Source of the DNA: Pseudonocardia oceani
GTDB taxonomy: Bacteria > Actinomycetota > Actinomycetes > Mycobacteriales > Pseudonocardiaceae
DNA: 64,000 nt
Reading direction: 5' to 3'
Assembly (NCBI RefSeq): GCF_019263585.2
Contig: NZ_JADQDF010000001.1
Coordinates: forward strand, 1,736,001-1,800,000
In this document: positions 41,297 through 49,405 of the stretch, one piece after another
Position numbering within the stretch: position 1 is the first letter of the stretch
Layout of the letters: each line of letters starts with the position of its first letter
Program-made: the position numbers and the translations under genes
The notes under the pieces: model-generated
Database searches by the model: none
What the model was told of the DNA's origin: nothing
Seen by the model: only the letters and a program-made list of their open reading frames with translations

Positions 41297-42766
41297 CTAA
41301 CGCCCCCGTAACGAGAGCCTGATGAGGGCCTCCGTTCCGCCCCCGGCCCTGGCCCGCACCTGCAGCGCGGAGTCGAGCTCCGAGTCGAGCAGGGTGCGCA
41401 CGATCTGCAGCCCCAGGCCGTCCGCGGTCTCGACGTCGAACCCCGGCGGCAGGCCCACCCCGTCGTCGAGGACGCCCACGTCCAGCGTCGACGCGGTGCG
41501 CCGCGCCGTGACCACGACCTCGCCGGCCCGCCCGGGCTCGAACGCGTGGGCGAGCGCGTTGTGCACGAGCTCGGTGAGCACCAGCACGAGCGGCGTGGCG
41601 AGCTCGGCGGACAGCTCGCCGAAGCTGCCGTCGCGGCGCACCTTCGCCCGCGACTCGGCCGTGGCGCCGTCGCCGATGGCGGGCAGCACCTTGTCGACGA
41701 GCTCGTCGAGGTCGACGCGCTCGGCCACCGACGCCGACAGGGTCTCGTGGACCAGCGCGATCGAGTCGACGCGCCGCACGCTCTCCGCCAGCGCCCGGCG
41801 GGCCTCCGGGATCGCCGTGCGGCGGGCCTGCAGCCGCAGCAGCGCGGCGACGGTCTGCAGGTTGTTCTTCACCCGGTGGTGGATCTCCCGGATGGTGGCG
41901 TCCTTGGACAGCAGCGCCATGTCGCGCCGGCGCAGGTCGGTGATGTCGCGGACGAGCACGAGCGCGCCCGCCGCGTCGCCGCGCGGGCGCAGCGGCAGCG
42001 CGCGCAGCAGCATGACCGCGCCGCGGGCCCGGATCTCCATGCGCAGCGAGTGCCGTCCGGCCAGCGCCGACTCGATGCGCCCCGCGACCTCGGCGGCGTC
42101 GAACGGGTCGAGGACGAGCGCGCGAGTGGCGCGGTCGAGCGGCAGGCCGACGAGGTCGCTGGCGTGGCCCATCCGGTGGTAGGCCGAGAGCGCGTTGGGG
42201 CTGGCGTAGGCGACGAGGCCGTGGGCGTCGAGCCGGACCAGCCCGTCACCCGCCCGCGGGCTCGTGTCGGCGCCGGCGACGGTGGCCTTCGGCGGGAAGG
42301 TGCCGTCGGCGACCATCTGGCACAGGTCCGACGCGCTGCCCAGGTAGGCGATCTCCAGCGGGCTGGGCACGCGCGGCATCGCGAGGTTGGTGTCGCGCGA
42401 GAGCACGGCGACGACCGCGCCGCCGTGCCGCACCGGGATCGTCTCGGTGCGGACCGGCACCTCCAGGTGCCAGCGCGGGTCCTCGTCGCGGCAGATCCGG
42501 CCCTCGACGACCGCCCGGCGCAGCTGCGGGTTCTCCGCGACCGGTACGCGCCGGGCCACCATGTCCTCGCCGTGCGCGGTGGGGGCGGTGGTGGGCCGGG
42601 CCTGGGCGACGCACAGGAAGTCCGACTCCAGCGGCACCCAGAGCAGGAAGTCGGCGAACGACATGTCGGCGAGCAGCTGCCACTCCGCGACGACCCGCTG
42701 CAGGTGCTCGACGACGTCGCCGGCCAGCTGGGTGTGCTCGGCCAGCAGCTCGCTCAGGGTGGACAC
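41297..42766 (-). CDS. pdtaS: PdtaS-type sensor histidine kinase
   Basis: A 489-residue cytosolic kinase without membrane helices. A GAF domain lies at about 10-150, a PAS at about 170-280 (RLDAHGLVAYASPNALSAYH), then the HisKA_2 dimer domain with the phospho-acceptor in IREIHHRVKNNLQTVAALLR and a HATPase with LTELVHNALAHAFEPGRAG, VGVLDDGVGLPPGF and DGLGLQIVRTLL. This is the family that signals to an ANTAR-type RNA-binding regulator (PdtaR), which is not in the window. Known mycobacterial PdtaS senses copper/NO and tunes translation. Genomic position next to whiB1 agrees with Rv3220c. Confidence 0.92.
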   Translation of the reverse strand: MSTLSELLAEHTQLAGDVVEHLQRVVAEWQLLADMSFADFLLWVPLESDFLCVAQARPTTAPTAHGEDMVARRVPVAENPQLRRAVVEGRICRDEDPRWHLEVPVRTETIPVRHGGAVVAVLSRDTNLAMPRVPSPLEIAYLGSASDLCQMVADGTFPPKATVAGADTSPRAGDGLVRLDAHGLVAYASPNALSAYHRMGHASDLVGLPLDRATRALVLDPFDAAEVAGRIESALAGRHSLRMEIRARGAVMLLRALPLRPRGDAAGALVLVRDITDLRRRDMALLSKDATIREIHHRVKNNLQTVAALLRLQARRTAIPEARRALAESVRRVDSIALVHETLSASVAERVDLDELVDKVLPAIGDGATAESRAKVRRDGSFGELSAELATPLVLVLTELVHNALAHAFEPGRAGEVVVTARRTASTLDVGVLDDGVGLPPGFDVETADGLGLQIVRTLLDSELDSALQVRARAGGGTEALIRLSLRGR

Positions 42767-42829
42767 CGGAGGAAGTCAACCACGTGGGACGATGGGTCCA
42801 GCAGCCACGACCGTGTGAGGGAGGGAACC

Positions 42830-42904
42830 ATGTCGAAGCGTGCACGCAAGCGCCGCGACCGCAAGAAGGGCGGCGCGAACCACGGCAAGCGCCCCAACAC
42901 CTGA
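42830..42904 (+). CDS. 50S ribosomal protein bL37
   Basis: A 24-residue, strongly basic protein (MSKRARKRRDRKKGGANHGK and four more residues), too short for normal ORF calling. It matches the actinobacterial ribosomal protein bL37, seen in mycobacterial ribosome structures between 23S helices. GAGGGAGGG lies before the ATG, and a very strong hairpin follows the stop. Location beside pdtaS and the SigH/SigR locus is the same as in mycobacteria. Confidence 0.88.
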   Translation: MSKRARKRRDRKKGGANHGKRPNT

Positions 42905-42928
42905 GACGCGATCAGCCGCAGAACCGAC

Positions 42929-42960
42929 GATGCCGGGGCCCCCGCGGGGGCCCCGGCATC
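42929..42960. terminator. Bidirectional terminator, perfect 32-bp palindrome
   Basis: GATGCCGGGGCCCCCG is followed directly by its exact reverse complement. It separates bL37 (plus) from the end of rsrA (minus) and should terminate both. Confidence 0.85.
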
Positions 42961-42991
42961 ATCGTGCGTGCGGTGGTGATCGGTCGCGAGC

Positions 42992-43330
42992 TCAGTACGA
43001 GCGGCGCTCGACGCGCGTCGTGCGGACCGTGGTGGTCGTGCCCTCGGGGCCCGACTCGACGGTGACCTCGGCCTGCTCCAGGACCGCGGTGCGGATCTGC
43101 TGGCGCAGCTTGTCCTTGAGGCCCGCAGGGGCCTGCTCGCCGCCGCACTTGGTGGCCAGCAGGCGCTTGAGCTTCTCGTCGAGGCCGTACTCAGCGAGGC
43201 AGGGCCCGCACTCGTCGAGGTGCTTGGACAGCAGCGCGCGGCGCTCGCCGTCGCACTCCTGGTCGAGGAACAGCCAGACCTCGGCGAGGACCTCGGAGCA
43301 GTCGGTCTCGTGGTGGTCGCCGCAGCTCAC
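42992..43330 (-). CDS. rsrA: Redox-sensing zinc anti-sigma factor RsrA (RshA)
   Basis: A 112-residue zinc-binding anti-sigma factor (ZAS) that holds SigR inactive until disulfide stress releases it. Cys11, His37, Cys41 and Cys44 (HLDECGPC) stand at exactly the positions of the Streptomyces RsrA ligands. The C-terminal region after about 60 is charged and probably flexible. GTG overlaps the sigR stop (GTGA), giving coupled, near-equal production. Role in mycothiol homeostasis is known for the family. Confidence 0.94.
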   Translation of the reverse strand: MSCGDHHETDCSEVLAEVWLFLDQECDGERRALLSKHLDECGPCLAEYGLDEKLKRLLATKCGGEQAPAGLKDKLRQQIRTAVLEQAEVTVESGPEGTTTTVRTTRVERRSY

Positions 43331-43986
43331 GACTTCACCTCCTGGCCGCGCAGGAAGCCCCGCTCCCGCGCGGTCTCGGTGAGCATCTCGCGCAGCTGGC
43401 GCCGGCCCCGGTGCAGCCGCGACATCACGGTGCCGATCGGCGTGCCCATGATCTCGGCGATCTCCTTGTAGGCGAACCCCTCGACGTCGGCGTAGTACAC
43501 CGCCATCCGGAAGTCCTCAGGCAGCGCCTGCAGCGCGGCCTTCACGTCGTCGTCGGGCAGCCCGTCGAGCGCCTCGGCCTCGGCCGAGGGCAGCCCCTTC
43601 GACGTGTGCTCGCCCGCCTGCGCGATCTGCCAGTCGGTGATCTCGTCGGTCGGCGACTGCAGCGGCTGGCGCTGCTTCTTGCGGTAGCCGTTGATGTAGG
43701 TGTTCGTCAGGATCCGGTAGAGCCACGCCTTGAGGTTGGTGCCGGCGCGGAACGTGCCGAAGGCGGAGTACGCCTTCAGGTAGGTCTCCTGGACGAGGTC
43801 CTCGGCGTCGGCCGGGTTGCGCGTCATGCGCAGGCCCGCGCCGTAGAGCTGGTCGATGAGCGGCATCGCGTCACGCTCGAAGCGCGCCATGCGCTCCTCG
43901 GGGGTCTCCGCCTCCTGGTCGACCACCTCGGGCTCGGGGGCCGCGTCGGTGACCGGGGCGGTGCGGTCGGACGTGCTGCCGGGCAC
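43327..43986 (-). CDS. sigR: RNA polymerase ECF sigma factor SigR (SigH)
   Basis: A 219-residue group-IV sigma factor. Region 2 is [40 protein letters not shown] and [20 protein letters not shown]. Region 4 is [20 protein letters not shown] and [20 protein letters not shown]. It directs the disulfide-stress regulon (thioredoxin, mycothiol, proteases). GTG at 43986 has AGGAG just upstream and gives the normal length. The frame stays open to a GTG at 44124, in front of which a SigR-type promoter lies, so a longer isoform of 265 residues, like Streptomyces SigR-prime, is likely. Confidence 0.95.
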   Translation of the reverse strand: MPGSTSDRTAPVTDAAPEPEVVDQEAETPEERMARFERDAMPLIDQLYGAGLRMTRNPADAEDLVQETYLKAYSAFGTFRAGTNLKAWLYRILTNTYINGYRKKQRQPLQSPTDEITDWQIAQAGEHTSKGLPSAEAEALDGLPDDDVKAALQALPEDFRMAVYYADVEGFAYKEIAEIMGTPIGTVMSRLHRGRRQLREMLTETARERGFLRGQEVKS

Positions 43987-44133
43987 CGTGCTCCTCTCGC
44001 GCCGGACCACGCGGGTCCCGGGGCCGGCCACCGGAGTGGTGACCGTACGACGGGACGAGCCTACGCGCCTCGTCGCGGAGCGGCCCGGTGATACCGGGGG
44101 GGAGTCCATCAGTGCGTGCGTCACGGCTCGTAC

Positions 44134-44161
44134 AACACCCGCCCCCCGCCGGGTGATTCCC
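44134..44161 (-). promoter_or_regulatory. SigR-dependent autopromoter (GGGAAT-N19-GTT)
   Basis: On the minus strand GGGAAT (44161-44156) is followed 19 bases later by GTT (44136-44134), the -35/-10 pair recognised by SigR/SigH. Transcription would begin about 44124-44127, at the upstream GTG of the long SigR frame. Confidence 0.7.
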
Positions 44162-44181
44162 GCGCCGCTAGCGTCGCCGCC

Positions 44182-44655
44182 ATGGCAGGCAGGGGAACCC
44201 CGGCGACGGCGCTGCTCACGAAGGAGCGGGTGGCGCACGTCCTGCACTCCTACGAGCACGGCTCCGGCCAGGCGTACGGGCCCGAGGCCGCGCAGCTCCT
44301 GGGGCTCGACCCGGCGCGGGTGTTCAAGACGCTCGTCGCCGAGGTCGACGGGAGGCTCACCGTCGCCGTGGTGCCGGTCGCGGACTCCCTCGACCTCAAG
44401 GCGCTGGCCGCGGCCGTCGGGGGGAAGCGGGCGCGGATGGCCGACGTCGCCGACGCCGAGCGCACCACCGGGTACGTCGCCGGCGGGATCTCGCCGCTCG
44501 GGCAGCGCAAGCGGCTGCCGACCGTCGTCGACTCCTCGGCGCAGGGGCTGGACACGATGTTCTGCAGCGCGGGGCGTCGCGGGCTGGAGGTCGAGCTGGC
44601 CCCGGCCGACCTGGCCCGCCTGGCCGGCGCGGTGTTCGCGCCGATCGCGACGTAG
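44182..44655 (+). CDS. ybaK: YbaK/EbsC-type Cys-tRNA(Pro) deacylase
   Basis: A 157-residue editing enzyme that hydrolyses mischarged Cys-tRNA(Pro). Seen are [20 protein letters not shown], where the conserved Lys lies in the active site, then [17 protein letters not shown] and [20 protein letters not shown] (the G-G-x-S-P-x-G loop). Full length for the family. The ATG follows TAGCGT by 7 bases, so it is probably leaderless. It is divergent from sigR; their promoters lie within 40 bases of each other. Confidence 0.93.
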   Translation: MAGRGTPATALLTKERVAHVLHSYEHGSGQAYGPEAAQLLGLDPARVFKTLVAEVDGRLTVAVVPVADSLDLKALAAAVGGKRARMADVADAERTTGYVAGGISPLGQRKRLPTVVDSSAQGLDTMFCSAGRRGLEVELAPADLARLAGAVFAPIAT

Positions 44656-44672
44656 CCCGGCCGGGCCGGGGT

Positions 44673-44723
44673 GGGCGAACGGCACGTTCGTCCGGTGGGG
44701 TCGTGCGGGAGCGCCGTTCGCCC
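44673..44723. terminator. Inverted repeat between convergent genes
   Basis: GGGCGAACGGC (44673-44683) and GCCGTTCGCCC (44713-44723) form an exact 11-bp stem with a 29-base loop between ybaK and the alpha/beta hydrolase. Likely a two-way terminator. Confidence 0.6.
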
Positions 44724-44729
44724 GACGGC

Positions 44730-45335
44730 TCAGAACCGCGCCAGCCAAGCGGTGACGGCGGCCCGCAGCAGTGGGTGCCCGGCCTTCAGGCCGTGGTCCC
44801 CGGGCAGGACCACCACCTCGCGGCCCGGTGCGGGGTCGGGCACGCCGAACGGGTCGTTCGCGCCCTGCACCACCAGCACCGGGACGGTCGGCGCGGCGAG
44901 CTCGGCGAGCCGGTGCTTCTCCGGGGTCCGCGGCGGCGCGACGGGGAACGCCAGGCACAGCACGCCGACCGCTCCCCCGGCCGCCGCGGTGCGGCAGGCC
45001 ACCCGGGCGCCGGAGCTGCGGCCGCCGAACAGCAGAGGCAGGCCGGCCCGCACGTGCCCGACGACCGCCAGCCACGCCGTGTCGAGCTGCCCGGCGGGCG
45101 CCGGGGCGCGGCGACCGGCCACCCGGTAGGGCTGCTCCACGAGCACGACCGACACCCCGGCCCCGGTGGCCGCCGCGGTGGCCGACACCAGGTCGGGCGC
45201 GCCGACGCCGCCGCCCGCGCCGTGCCCGAGCAGCAGCACCGCGCGCGGGTCGGGCGCGTCGTGGCGGGTGAGGCGGGCGGGCCCGTGCGGGGTGTCGACC
45301 TCGACGGGAGCCGGGTCGGGCGGGGACGGCGTCAT
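44730..45335 (-). CDS. Alpha/beta-hydrolase fold protein (KANL3/Tex30 dienelactone-hydrolase-like)
   Basis: A 201-residue hydrolase. [17 protein letters not shown] is the oxyanion-side strand and loop, [18 protein letters not shown] contains the nucleophile elbow (Ser in GRSSG), [12 protein letters not shown] carries the acidic residue and LPGDHGLK the catalytic His. Thus the triad is complete. Substrate is unknown; relatives include actinobacterial carboxyl-esterase-like proteins of about 200-220 residues. ATG overlaps the SOS-peptidase stop (ATGA), so the two form an operon. Confidence 0.85.
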   Translation of the reverse strand: MTPSPPDPAPVEVDTPHGPARLTRHDAPDPRAVLLLGHGAGGGVGAPDLVSATAAATGAGVSVVLVEQPYRVAGRRAPAPAGQLDTAWLAVVGHVRAGLPLLFGGRSSGARVACRTAAAGGAVGVLCLAFPVAPPRTPEKHRLAELAAPTVPVLVVQGANDPFGVPDPAPGREVVVLPGDHGLKAGHPLLRAAVTAWLARF

Positions 45336-46120
45336 GCCGGGTTCGGGCCCGCCAGCAGGTCGAGCTGCAGGGGCTCCGGCACGTCCTCGAACGGCTCCAG
45401 CAGCTCGGGGCCGTTGTTGCGGACGCTGTTGACCTTCGGCGACACCGGCCGCAGCTCCAGCGCGCCGACCAGCTCGTCGGACGGCGGGGCGAGCAGCGCG
45501 GCCACCGACGGGTCGTCCGCGCCGACGTCGGGGTCGAGCCAGGCGTCCCAGGCCGAGGGCGGCAGCAGCAGCGGCATCCGGTCGTGGACCTGCGCCAGCA
45601 CGCCCACCGCGGACGTCGTGAGCACCGAGGCCGTGACGAGCCCGTCGGGGTAGGCGCCCTCGGGGTCGTCCTTGGGCTTCCAGTACTCCCAGATACCGGC
45701 CATCGCGAGCGAGGAGCCGTCGGCGCAGTGGGTGTAGTAGGGCTGCTTGTGCTCGGGTCCCCGCTGCCACTCGTACCAGCCGTCGGCGGGCACCAGGCAG
45801 CGCCGCGCCTGCATCGCCCGCTTGAACGCCGGCTTCTCCGCGGCCGTCTCAGACCGCGCGTTGATCATGCGGGCGCCGGCCTTCGGGTCCTTGGCCCACG
45901 ACGGCACCAGCCCCCAGCGCACCAGGCGCAGCGTGCGCTCGGTGGTGTCCGGGTCGGGCGTGCCGTCGGCGTCGCGCGGGTGGCGCTGCACGACCGCGAC
46001 GATCTGCTTGGTGGGCGCGACGTTGTAGTCGGGCCGGGCCGCACCGTCCGTGGCGTCGACGGCGCGGAACTCGTCGGCGAGGTCGGTGGGGGCCTTGATC
46101 GAGGCGTAGCGACCGCACAT
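45332..46120 (-). CDS. SOS response-associated peptidase / HMCES (YedK) protein
   Basis: A 262-residue SRAP protein that forms a stable thiazolidine cross-link with abasic sites in single-stranded DNA through its Cys2. MCGRYAS at the start gives the catalytic Cys after Met removal. The [49 protein letters not shown] and HDRMPLLLP segments carry the active-site Asn, Glu and His. ATG at 46120 is fixed by the need for Cys2; an upstream in-frame start is excluded. Syntenic with Rv3226c. Divergent from aroA. Confidence 0.94.
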   Translation of the reverse strand: MCGRYASIKAPTDLADEFRAVDATDGAARPDYNVAPTKQIVAVVQRHPRDADGTPDPDTTERTLRLVRWGLVPSWAKDPKAGARMINARSETAAEKPAFKRAMQARRCLVPADGWYEWQRGPEHKQPYYTHCADGSSLAMAGIWEYWKPKDDPEGAYPDGLVTASVLTTSAVGVLAQVHDRMPLLLPPSAWDAWLDPDVGADDPSVAALLAPPSDELVGALELRPVSPKVNSVRNNGPELLEPFEDVPEPLQLDLLAGPNPA

Positions 46121-46176
46121 GGGTCCATCGTGGCACCCCACCCCGACAGCCCGCCGACCGGAAGGAATGGGGGATC

Positions 46177-47442
46177 ATGGGTGCCGTGAGCAGCCCCTGG
46201 ACCGCCCCCGTCGCGACCGGCCCCGTCCGCGGCCGGGTCTCCGTGCCCGGTTCCAAGTCCGTGACGAACCGCGCGCTGCTGCTCGCCGCCCTCTCCGGCG
46301 GCGCCGCCTCGGTCTCCGGGGCGCCGGCCACGCGCGACACCGCGCTGATGGTCGGTGCGCTGCGGGCGCTCGGCGTGCCCGTCACCGTCGAGGGCGAGCA
46401 CGTCGCGTTCGCGCCGTCCACGGGGCTGCACGGCGGCGACGTCGACTGCGGGCTCGCCGGCACCGTCATGCGGTTCGTGCCGCCCGCCGCGGTCCTCGCC
46501 GACGGCCCGGTCCGCTTCGACGGCGACCCGCGCGCCCGCGAGCGCCCGATGGGCACGGTGCTCGGCGCGCTGCGGGCCCTGGGCGCCCGGGTCGACGGCG
46601 ACGCGTTGCCGTTCACCGTCGTCGGCACGGGCTCGCTGACCGGCGGCGACGTCGTCGTCGACGCGTCGGCGTCGAGCCAGTTCGTGTCCGGGCTGCTGCT
46701 GTCGGCGGCGCGCTACGAGAAGGGCGTCACCGTCCACCACGACGGGAAGCCGGTGCCGTCGCTGCCGCACATCGAGATGACGGTGGAGATGATGCGCACG
46801 GCCGGGGTCGAGGTCGACGACTCCTCGCCGAACACCTGGCACGTCGCCCCGGGCCCGGTCGCCGCGTGCGACTGGGCGGTGGAGCCCGACCTGTCGAACG
46901 CCTCGGTGTTCCTGGCCGCGGCCGCGCTGACCGGCGGCTCGGTCACCGTCGCCGGCTGGCCCGCGGGCTCCACGCAGCCCGGCGCCGAGATCCTGTCGGT
47001 GCTCGCGCAGGCCGGCTGCAGCGTCGAGCCCGGCCCGGACGGCATGACGGTGCACGGTCCCGACCGGCTCCAGGGCGTCGACGTCGACCTGCACGACGCC
47101 AGCGAGCTCACCCCAACCGTCGCCGCCATGGCCGCGCTGGCCGCCGGCCCGTCGCGGATCCGGGGCGTCGCGCACATCCGCGGCCACGAGACCGACCGGC
47201 TCGCCGCGCTGGCCCACGAGATCACCGCGGTCGGCGGCGACGTCACCGAGACCGAGGACGGGCTGGAGATCCGCCCGGCCCGCCTGCACGGCGCGCCGTG
47301 GGGCGCCTACGCCGACCACCGGATGGCCACGGCGGGCGCACTGGTCGGGCTCGTCGTGCCCGGCGTCGAGATCGACGACATCGGGTGCACGGACAAGACG
47401 ATCCCCGACTTCCCCGGACGCTGGACGGCGCTGCTCGGGTGA
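46177..47442 (+). CDS. aroA: 3-phosphoshikimate 1-carboxyvinyltransferase (EPSP synthase)
   Basis: A 421-residue shikimate-pathway enzyme joining shikimate-3-phosphate and [22 protein letters not shown] is the S3P/PEP Lys loop, [14 protein letters not shown] replaces the usual [22 protein letters not shown] is the Arg loop, [20 protein letters not shown] and DYxADHRMA-type [16 protein letters not shown] are the later motifs. The ATG at 46177 has GGGGGATC before it; a GTG three codons on is the alternative. Nearest the actinobacterial class; glyphosate response was not inferred. Confidence 0.95.
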   Translation: MGAVSSPWTAPVATGPVRGRVSVPGSKSVTNRALLLAALSGGAASVSGAPATRDTALMVGALRALGVPVTVEGEHVAFAPSTGLHGGDVDCGLAGTVMRFVPPAAVLADGPVRFDGDPRARERPMGTVLGALRALGARVDGDALPFTVVGTGSLTGGDVVVDASASSQFVSGLLLSAARYEKGVTVHHDGKPVPSLPHIEMTVEMMRTAGVEVDDSSPNTWHVAPGPVAACDWAVEPDLSNASVFLAAAALTGGSVTVAGWPAGSTQPGAEILSVLAQAGCSVEPGPDGMTVHGPDRLQGVDVDLHDASELTPTVAAMAALAAGPSRIRGVAHIRGHETDRLAALAHEITAVGGDVTETEDGLEIRPARLHGAPWGAYADHRMATAGALVGLVVPGVEIDDIGCTDKTIPDFPGRWTALLG

Positions 47443-47449
47443 TGCGGGC

Positions 47450-48454
47450 ATGAGCAAGCGGGAGTACGACGAGTCCGACGTCCGGATCCGCCCCGGGCGG
47501 CGGGGGTCGCGGCCGCGCACCAAGCAGCGCCCCGACCACGCCGACGCCGAGGGCGCGATGGTCACCCTCGTCGACCGGGGCCGCTGGACCTGCGCCCCCG
47601 ACGGCGACAGCACCCGCCCGCCGGTCACCGCGATGCGCGCCCGCGAGCTGGGCCGCACGCCGATCGTCGTCGGCGACCGGGTGGGGCTGGTGGGCGACCT
47701 CACCGGCGACCCCGACACGCTGGCCCGCATCGTCCGCGTCGACCCGCGCGCCACGGTGCTGCGGCGCACCGCCGAGGACGACGACCCCTACGAGCGGGTC
47801 GTCGTGGCCAACGCCGAGCAGCTCGTCATCGTCACGGCGGTGGCCGACCCGGTGCCGCGCACGGGGTTCGTCGACCGCTGCCTGGTCGCCGCCTACGCCG
47901 GGGGCCTGTCCCCCGTCCTGTGCCTGACCAAGGCCGACCTCGCCGACGCCGAGCCGTTCGCCGCCACCTACCGCGAGCTGGACTTCCCCGTCGTCGTCAC
48001 GCGCCGGGACCAGCCCCCGACCGAGCTGGCCGCGCTGCTCGCCGGGAAGGTGTCGGCGCTGGTGGGGCACTCGGGCGTCGGCAAGTCGACGCTGGTCAAC
48101 GCGCTACTGCCGGGCGTCGACCGCGCCGTCGGGGTGGTGTCGGCCGTCGGCAAGGGGCGCCACACCACCGTCGCCGCGCTGGCGCTGCCGCTGCCCCGCA
48201 CCGCCGACGGGAGCGACGGCTGGGTCGTCGACACGCCGGGCGTCCGGTCGTTCGGGCTGGCCCACGTCACCGCCGACGACGTGCCCGCCGCGTTCGAGGA
48301 CCTGGCCGCCGCGATCGAGGACTGCCCCCGCGGCTGCGGGCACCTCGGGCCGCCCGCCGACCCCGAGTGCGCCCTCGACGCGCGGGTCGAGCAGGGCCTG
48401 CTCCGGCCGGCCCGCCTCGCTGCGCTCCGCCGGGTGCTCGTCGCTCTCCGATAA
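47450..48454 (+). CDS. rsgA: Ribosome small-subunit-dependent GTPase A
   Basis: A 334-residue circularly permuted GTPase for late 30S maturation. After an N-terminal basic tail and OB fold (about 40-100), the motifs come in permuted order: CLTKADLAD (G4), then VGHSGVGKSTLVNALLP (G1) near residue 206, and DTPGVRSFGL (G3). The C-terminal zinc knuckle CPRGCGHLGPPADPEC holds three Cys and one His. It follows aroA by 7 bases and is co-transcribed, matching the Rv3227-Rv3228 order. Confidence 0.95.
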   Translation: MSKREYDESDVRIRPGRRGSRPRTKQRPDHADAEGAMVTLVDRGRWTCAPDGDSTRPPVTAMRARELGRTPIVVGDRVGLVGDLTGDPDTLARIVRVDPRATVLRRTAEDDDPYERVVVANAEQLVIVTAVADPVPRTGFVDRCLVAAYAGGLSPVLCLTKADLADAEPFAATYRELDFPVVVTRRDQPPTELAALLAGKVSALVGHSGVGKSTLVNALLPGVDRAVGVVSAVGKGRHTTVAALALPLPRTADGSDGWVVDTPGVRSFGLAHVTADDVPAAFEDLAAAIEDCPRGCGHLGPPADPECALDARVEQGLLRPARLAALRRVLVALR

Positions 48455-48493
48455 CGGTTCGCTACGGTTCCTCGACCCTCTGGAGGCGCCGTC

Positions 48494-49300
48494 GTGGCAT
48501 CGTCGTTGTCCCGCCTGCTCGCCGTACTGCTCGTCGCCGGTGCCGTAGCGGGGTGCGGCGGGGCCGAGCCGGCCCCGGCCGCGCTCACGCGCTACTACGA
48601 CATCGGCGAGCTCATCACGGCCGTGTCGGCGCAGCAGCGCGTCGACGAGACGGCGCGGTTCACCCTGCGCGGGGAGCTCACCGGCGCGCAGGACGCGCGG
48701 CTGCGGTTCACCGGCGCGGGCGAGGTGCGGATCAGCGACGCCGACGTCGAGCTGGCGTTCACGCAGGTCGTCACGCAGTCGGGGGCCGACCCGCAGGAGA
48801 CCGGCTTCGTGGTGCTCCCGGACGCGGTCTACCTGCGGATGCCCGCGGCCGGCGGCAACGACGACCGCCCGTGGGTCCGGGTCGACCCGAGCTCGACCGA
48901 CCCCGCCGACCAGCAGATGATCGCGCTCGCGAACCAGCTCACCGAGCGGGCCGACCTCACCGTCACGCTCTCGCGCTACGCCGACGCCACGCTGGTCAGC
49001 GACGCCGTCGACGACGTCATCGGCGGCGACCCGGCGGTGCGCTACACGATCGTCACCGACCTCGCCCGCGCCGCGGCCACCACGACCGACCCGGCGCTGC
49101 GCGAGCAGCTCGAGCAGCAGGTCCGCTCGGGGCTGGACCGGATCACCTCGACGCTGTGGGTCGACGCCGCCCACCGCCCGCTGCGCAGCGCCGCCCGCCA
49201 GGAGCTGCCCGGGATCGGGACGCTGGTGGTCACGAGCAGCTACCGCGACTGGGGCCAGGCCGCGACGATCGCGCCGCCGCCGCAGGACCAGGTGCGCTGA
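48494..49300 (+). CDS. LppX/LprAFG-family lipoprotein
   Basis: A 268-residue secreted lipoprotein: basic N-terminus, hydrophobic core and lipobox VAGC (Cys21). The mature domain resembles the LppX_LprAFG fold, which binds acylated lipids in a beta half-barrel. It has a long LTGAQDARLRFTGAGEVRIS segment, a central GDDRPWVRVDPSSTDPADQQ-like region and C-terminal strands. In mycobacteria such proteins carry lipids or lipoglycans to the cell surface. GGAGGCG lies before the GTG start. Family membership is medium-high; ligand unknown. Confidence 0.75.
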   Translation: MASSLSRLLAVLLVAGAVAGCGGAEPAPAALTRYYDIGELITAVSAQQRVDETARFTLRGELTGAQDARLRFTGAGEVRISDADVELAFTQVVTQSGADPQETGFVVLPDAVYLRMPAAGGNDDRPWVRVDPSSTDPADQQMIALANQLTERADLTVTLSRYADATLVSDAVDDVIGGDPAVRYTIVTDLARAAATTTDPALREQLEQQVRSGLDRITSTLWVDAAHRPLRSAARQELPGIGTLVVTSSYRDWGQAATIAPPPQDQVR

Positions 49301-49306
49301 CGCGCC

Positions 49307-49348
49307 CGTGAGTGGCGATCGTGGCCCTGACCACGATCGCCGCTCACG
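49307..49348. terminator. Long hairpin after the lipoprotein gene
   Basis: CGTGAGTGGCGATCGTGG and CCACGATCGCCGCTCACG form an 18-bp stem with one mismatch and a 6-base loop. It starts 6 bases after the lipoprotein stop. The sequence style recalls a repeated genomic element. Confidence 0.75.
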
Positions 49349-49405
49349 AGCGCCGCAGGCGCCGTTCGCCGCGCGCGGGCCGCACGCCGCGCCGAGACTG
49401 GGGCC

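Noticed and set aside
48455-48493. Possible riboswitch or RNA element between rsgA and the lipoprotein gene
   Set aside because: Only 39 bases long; it contains a plain ribosome site (GGAGGCG) and no stable fold.
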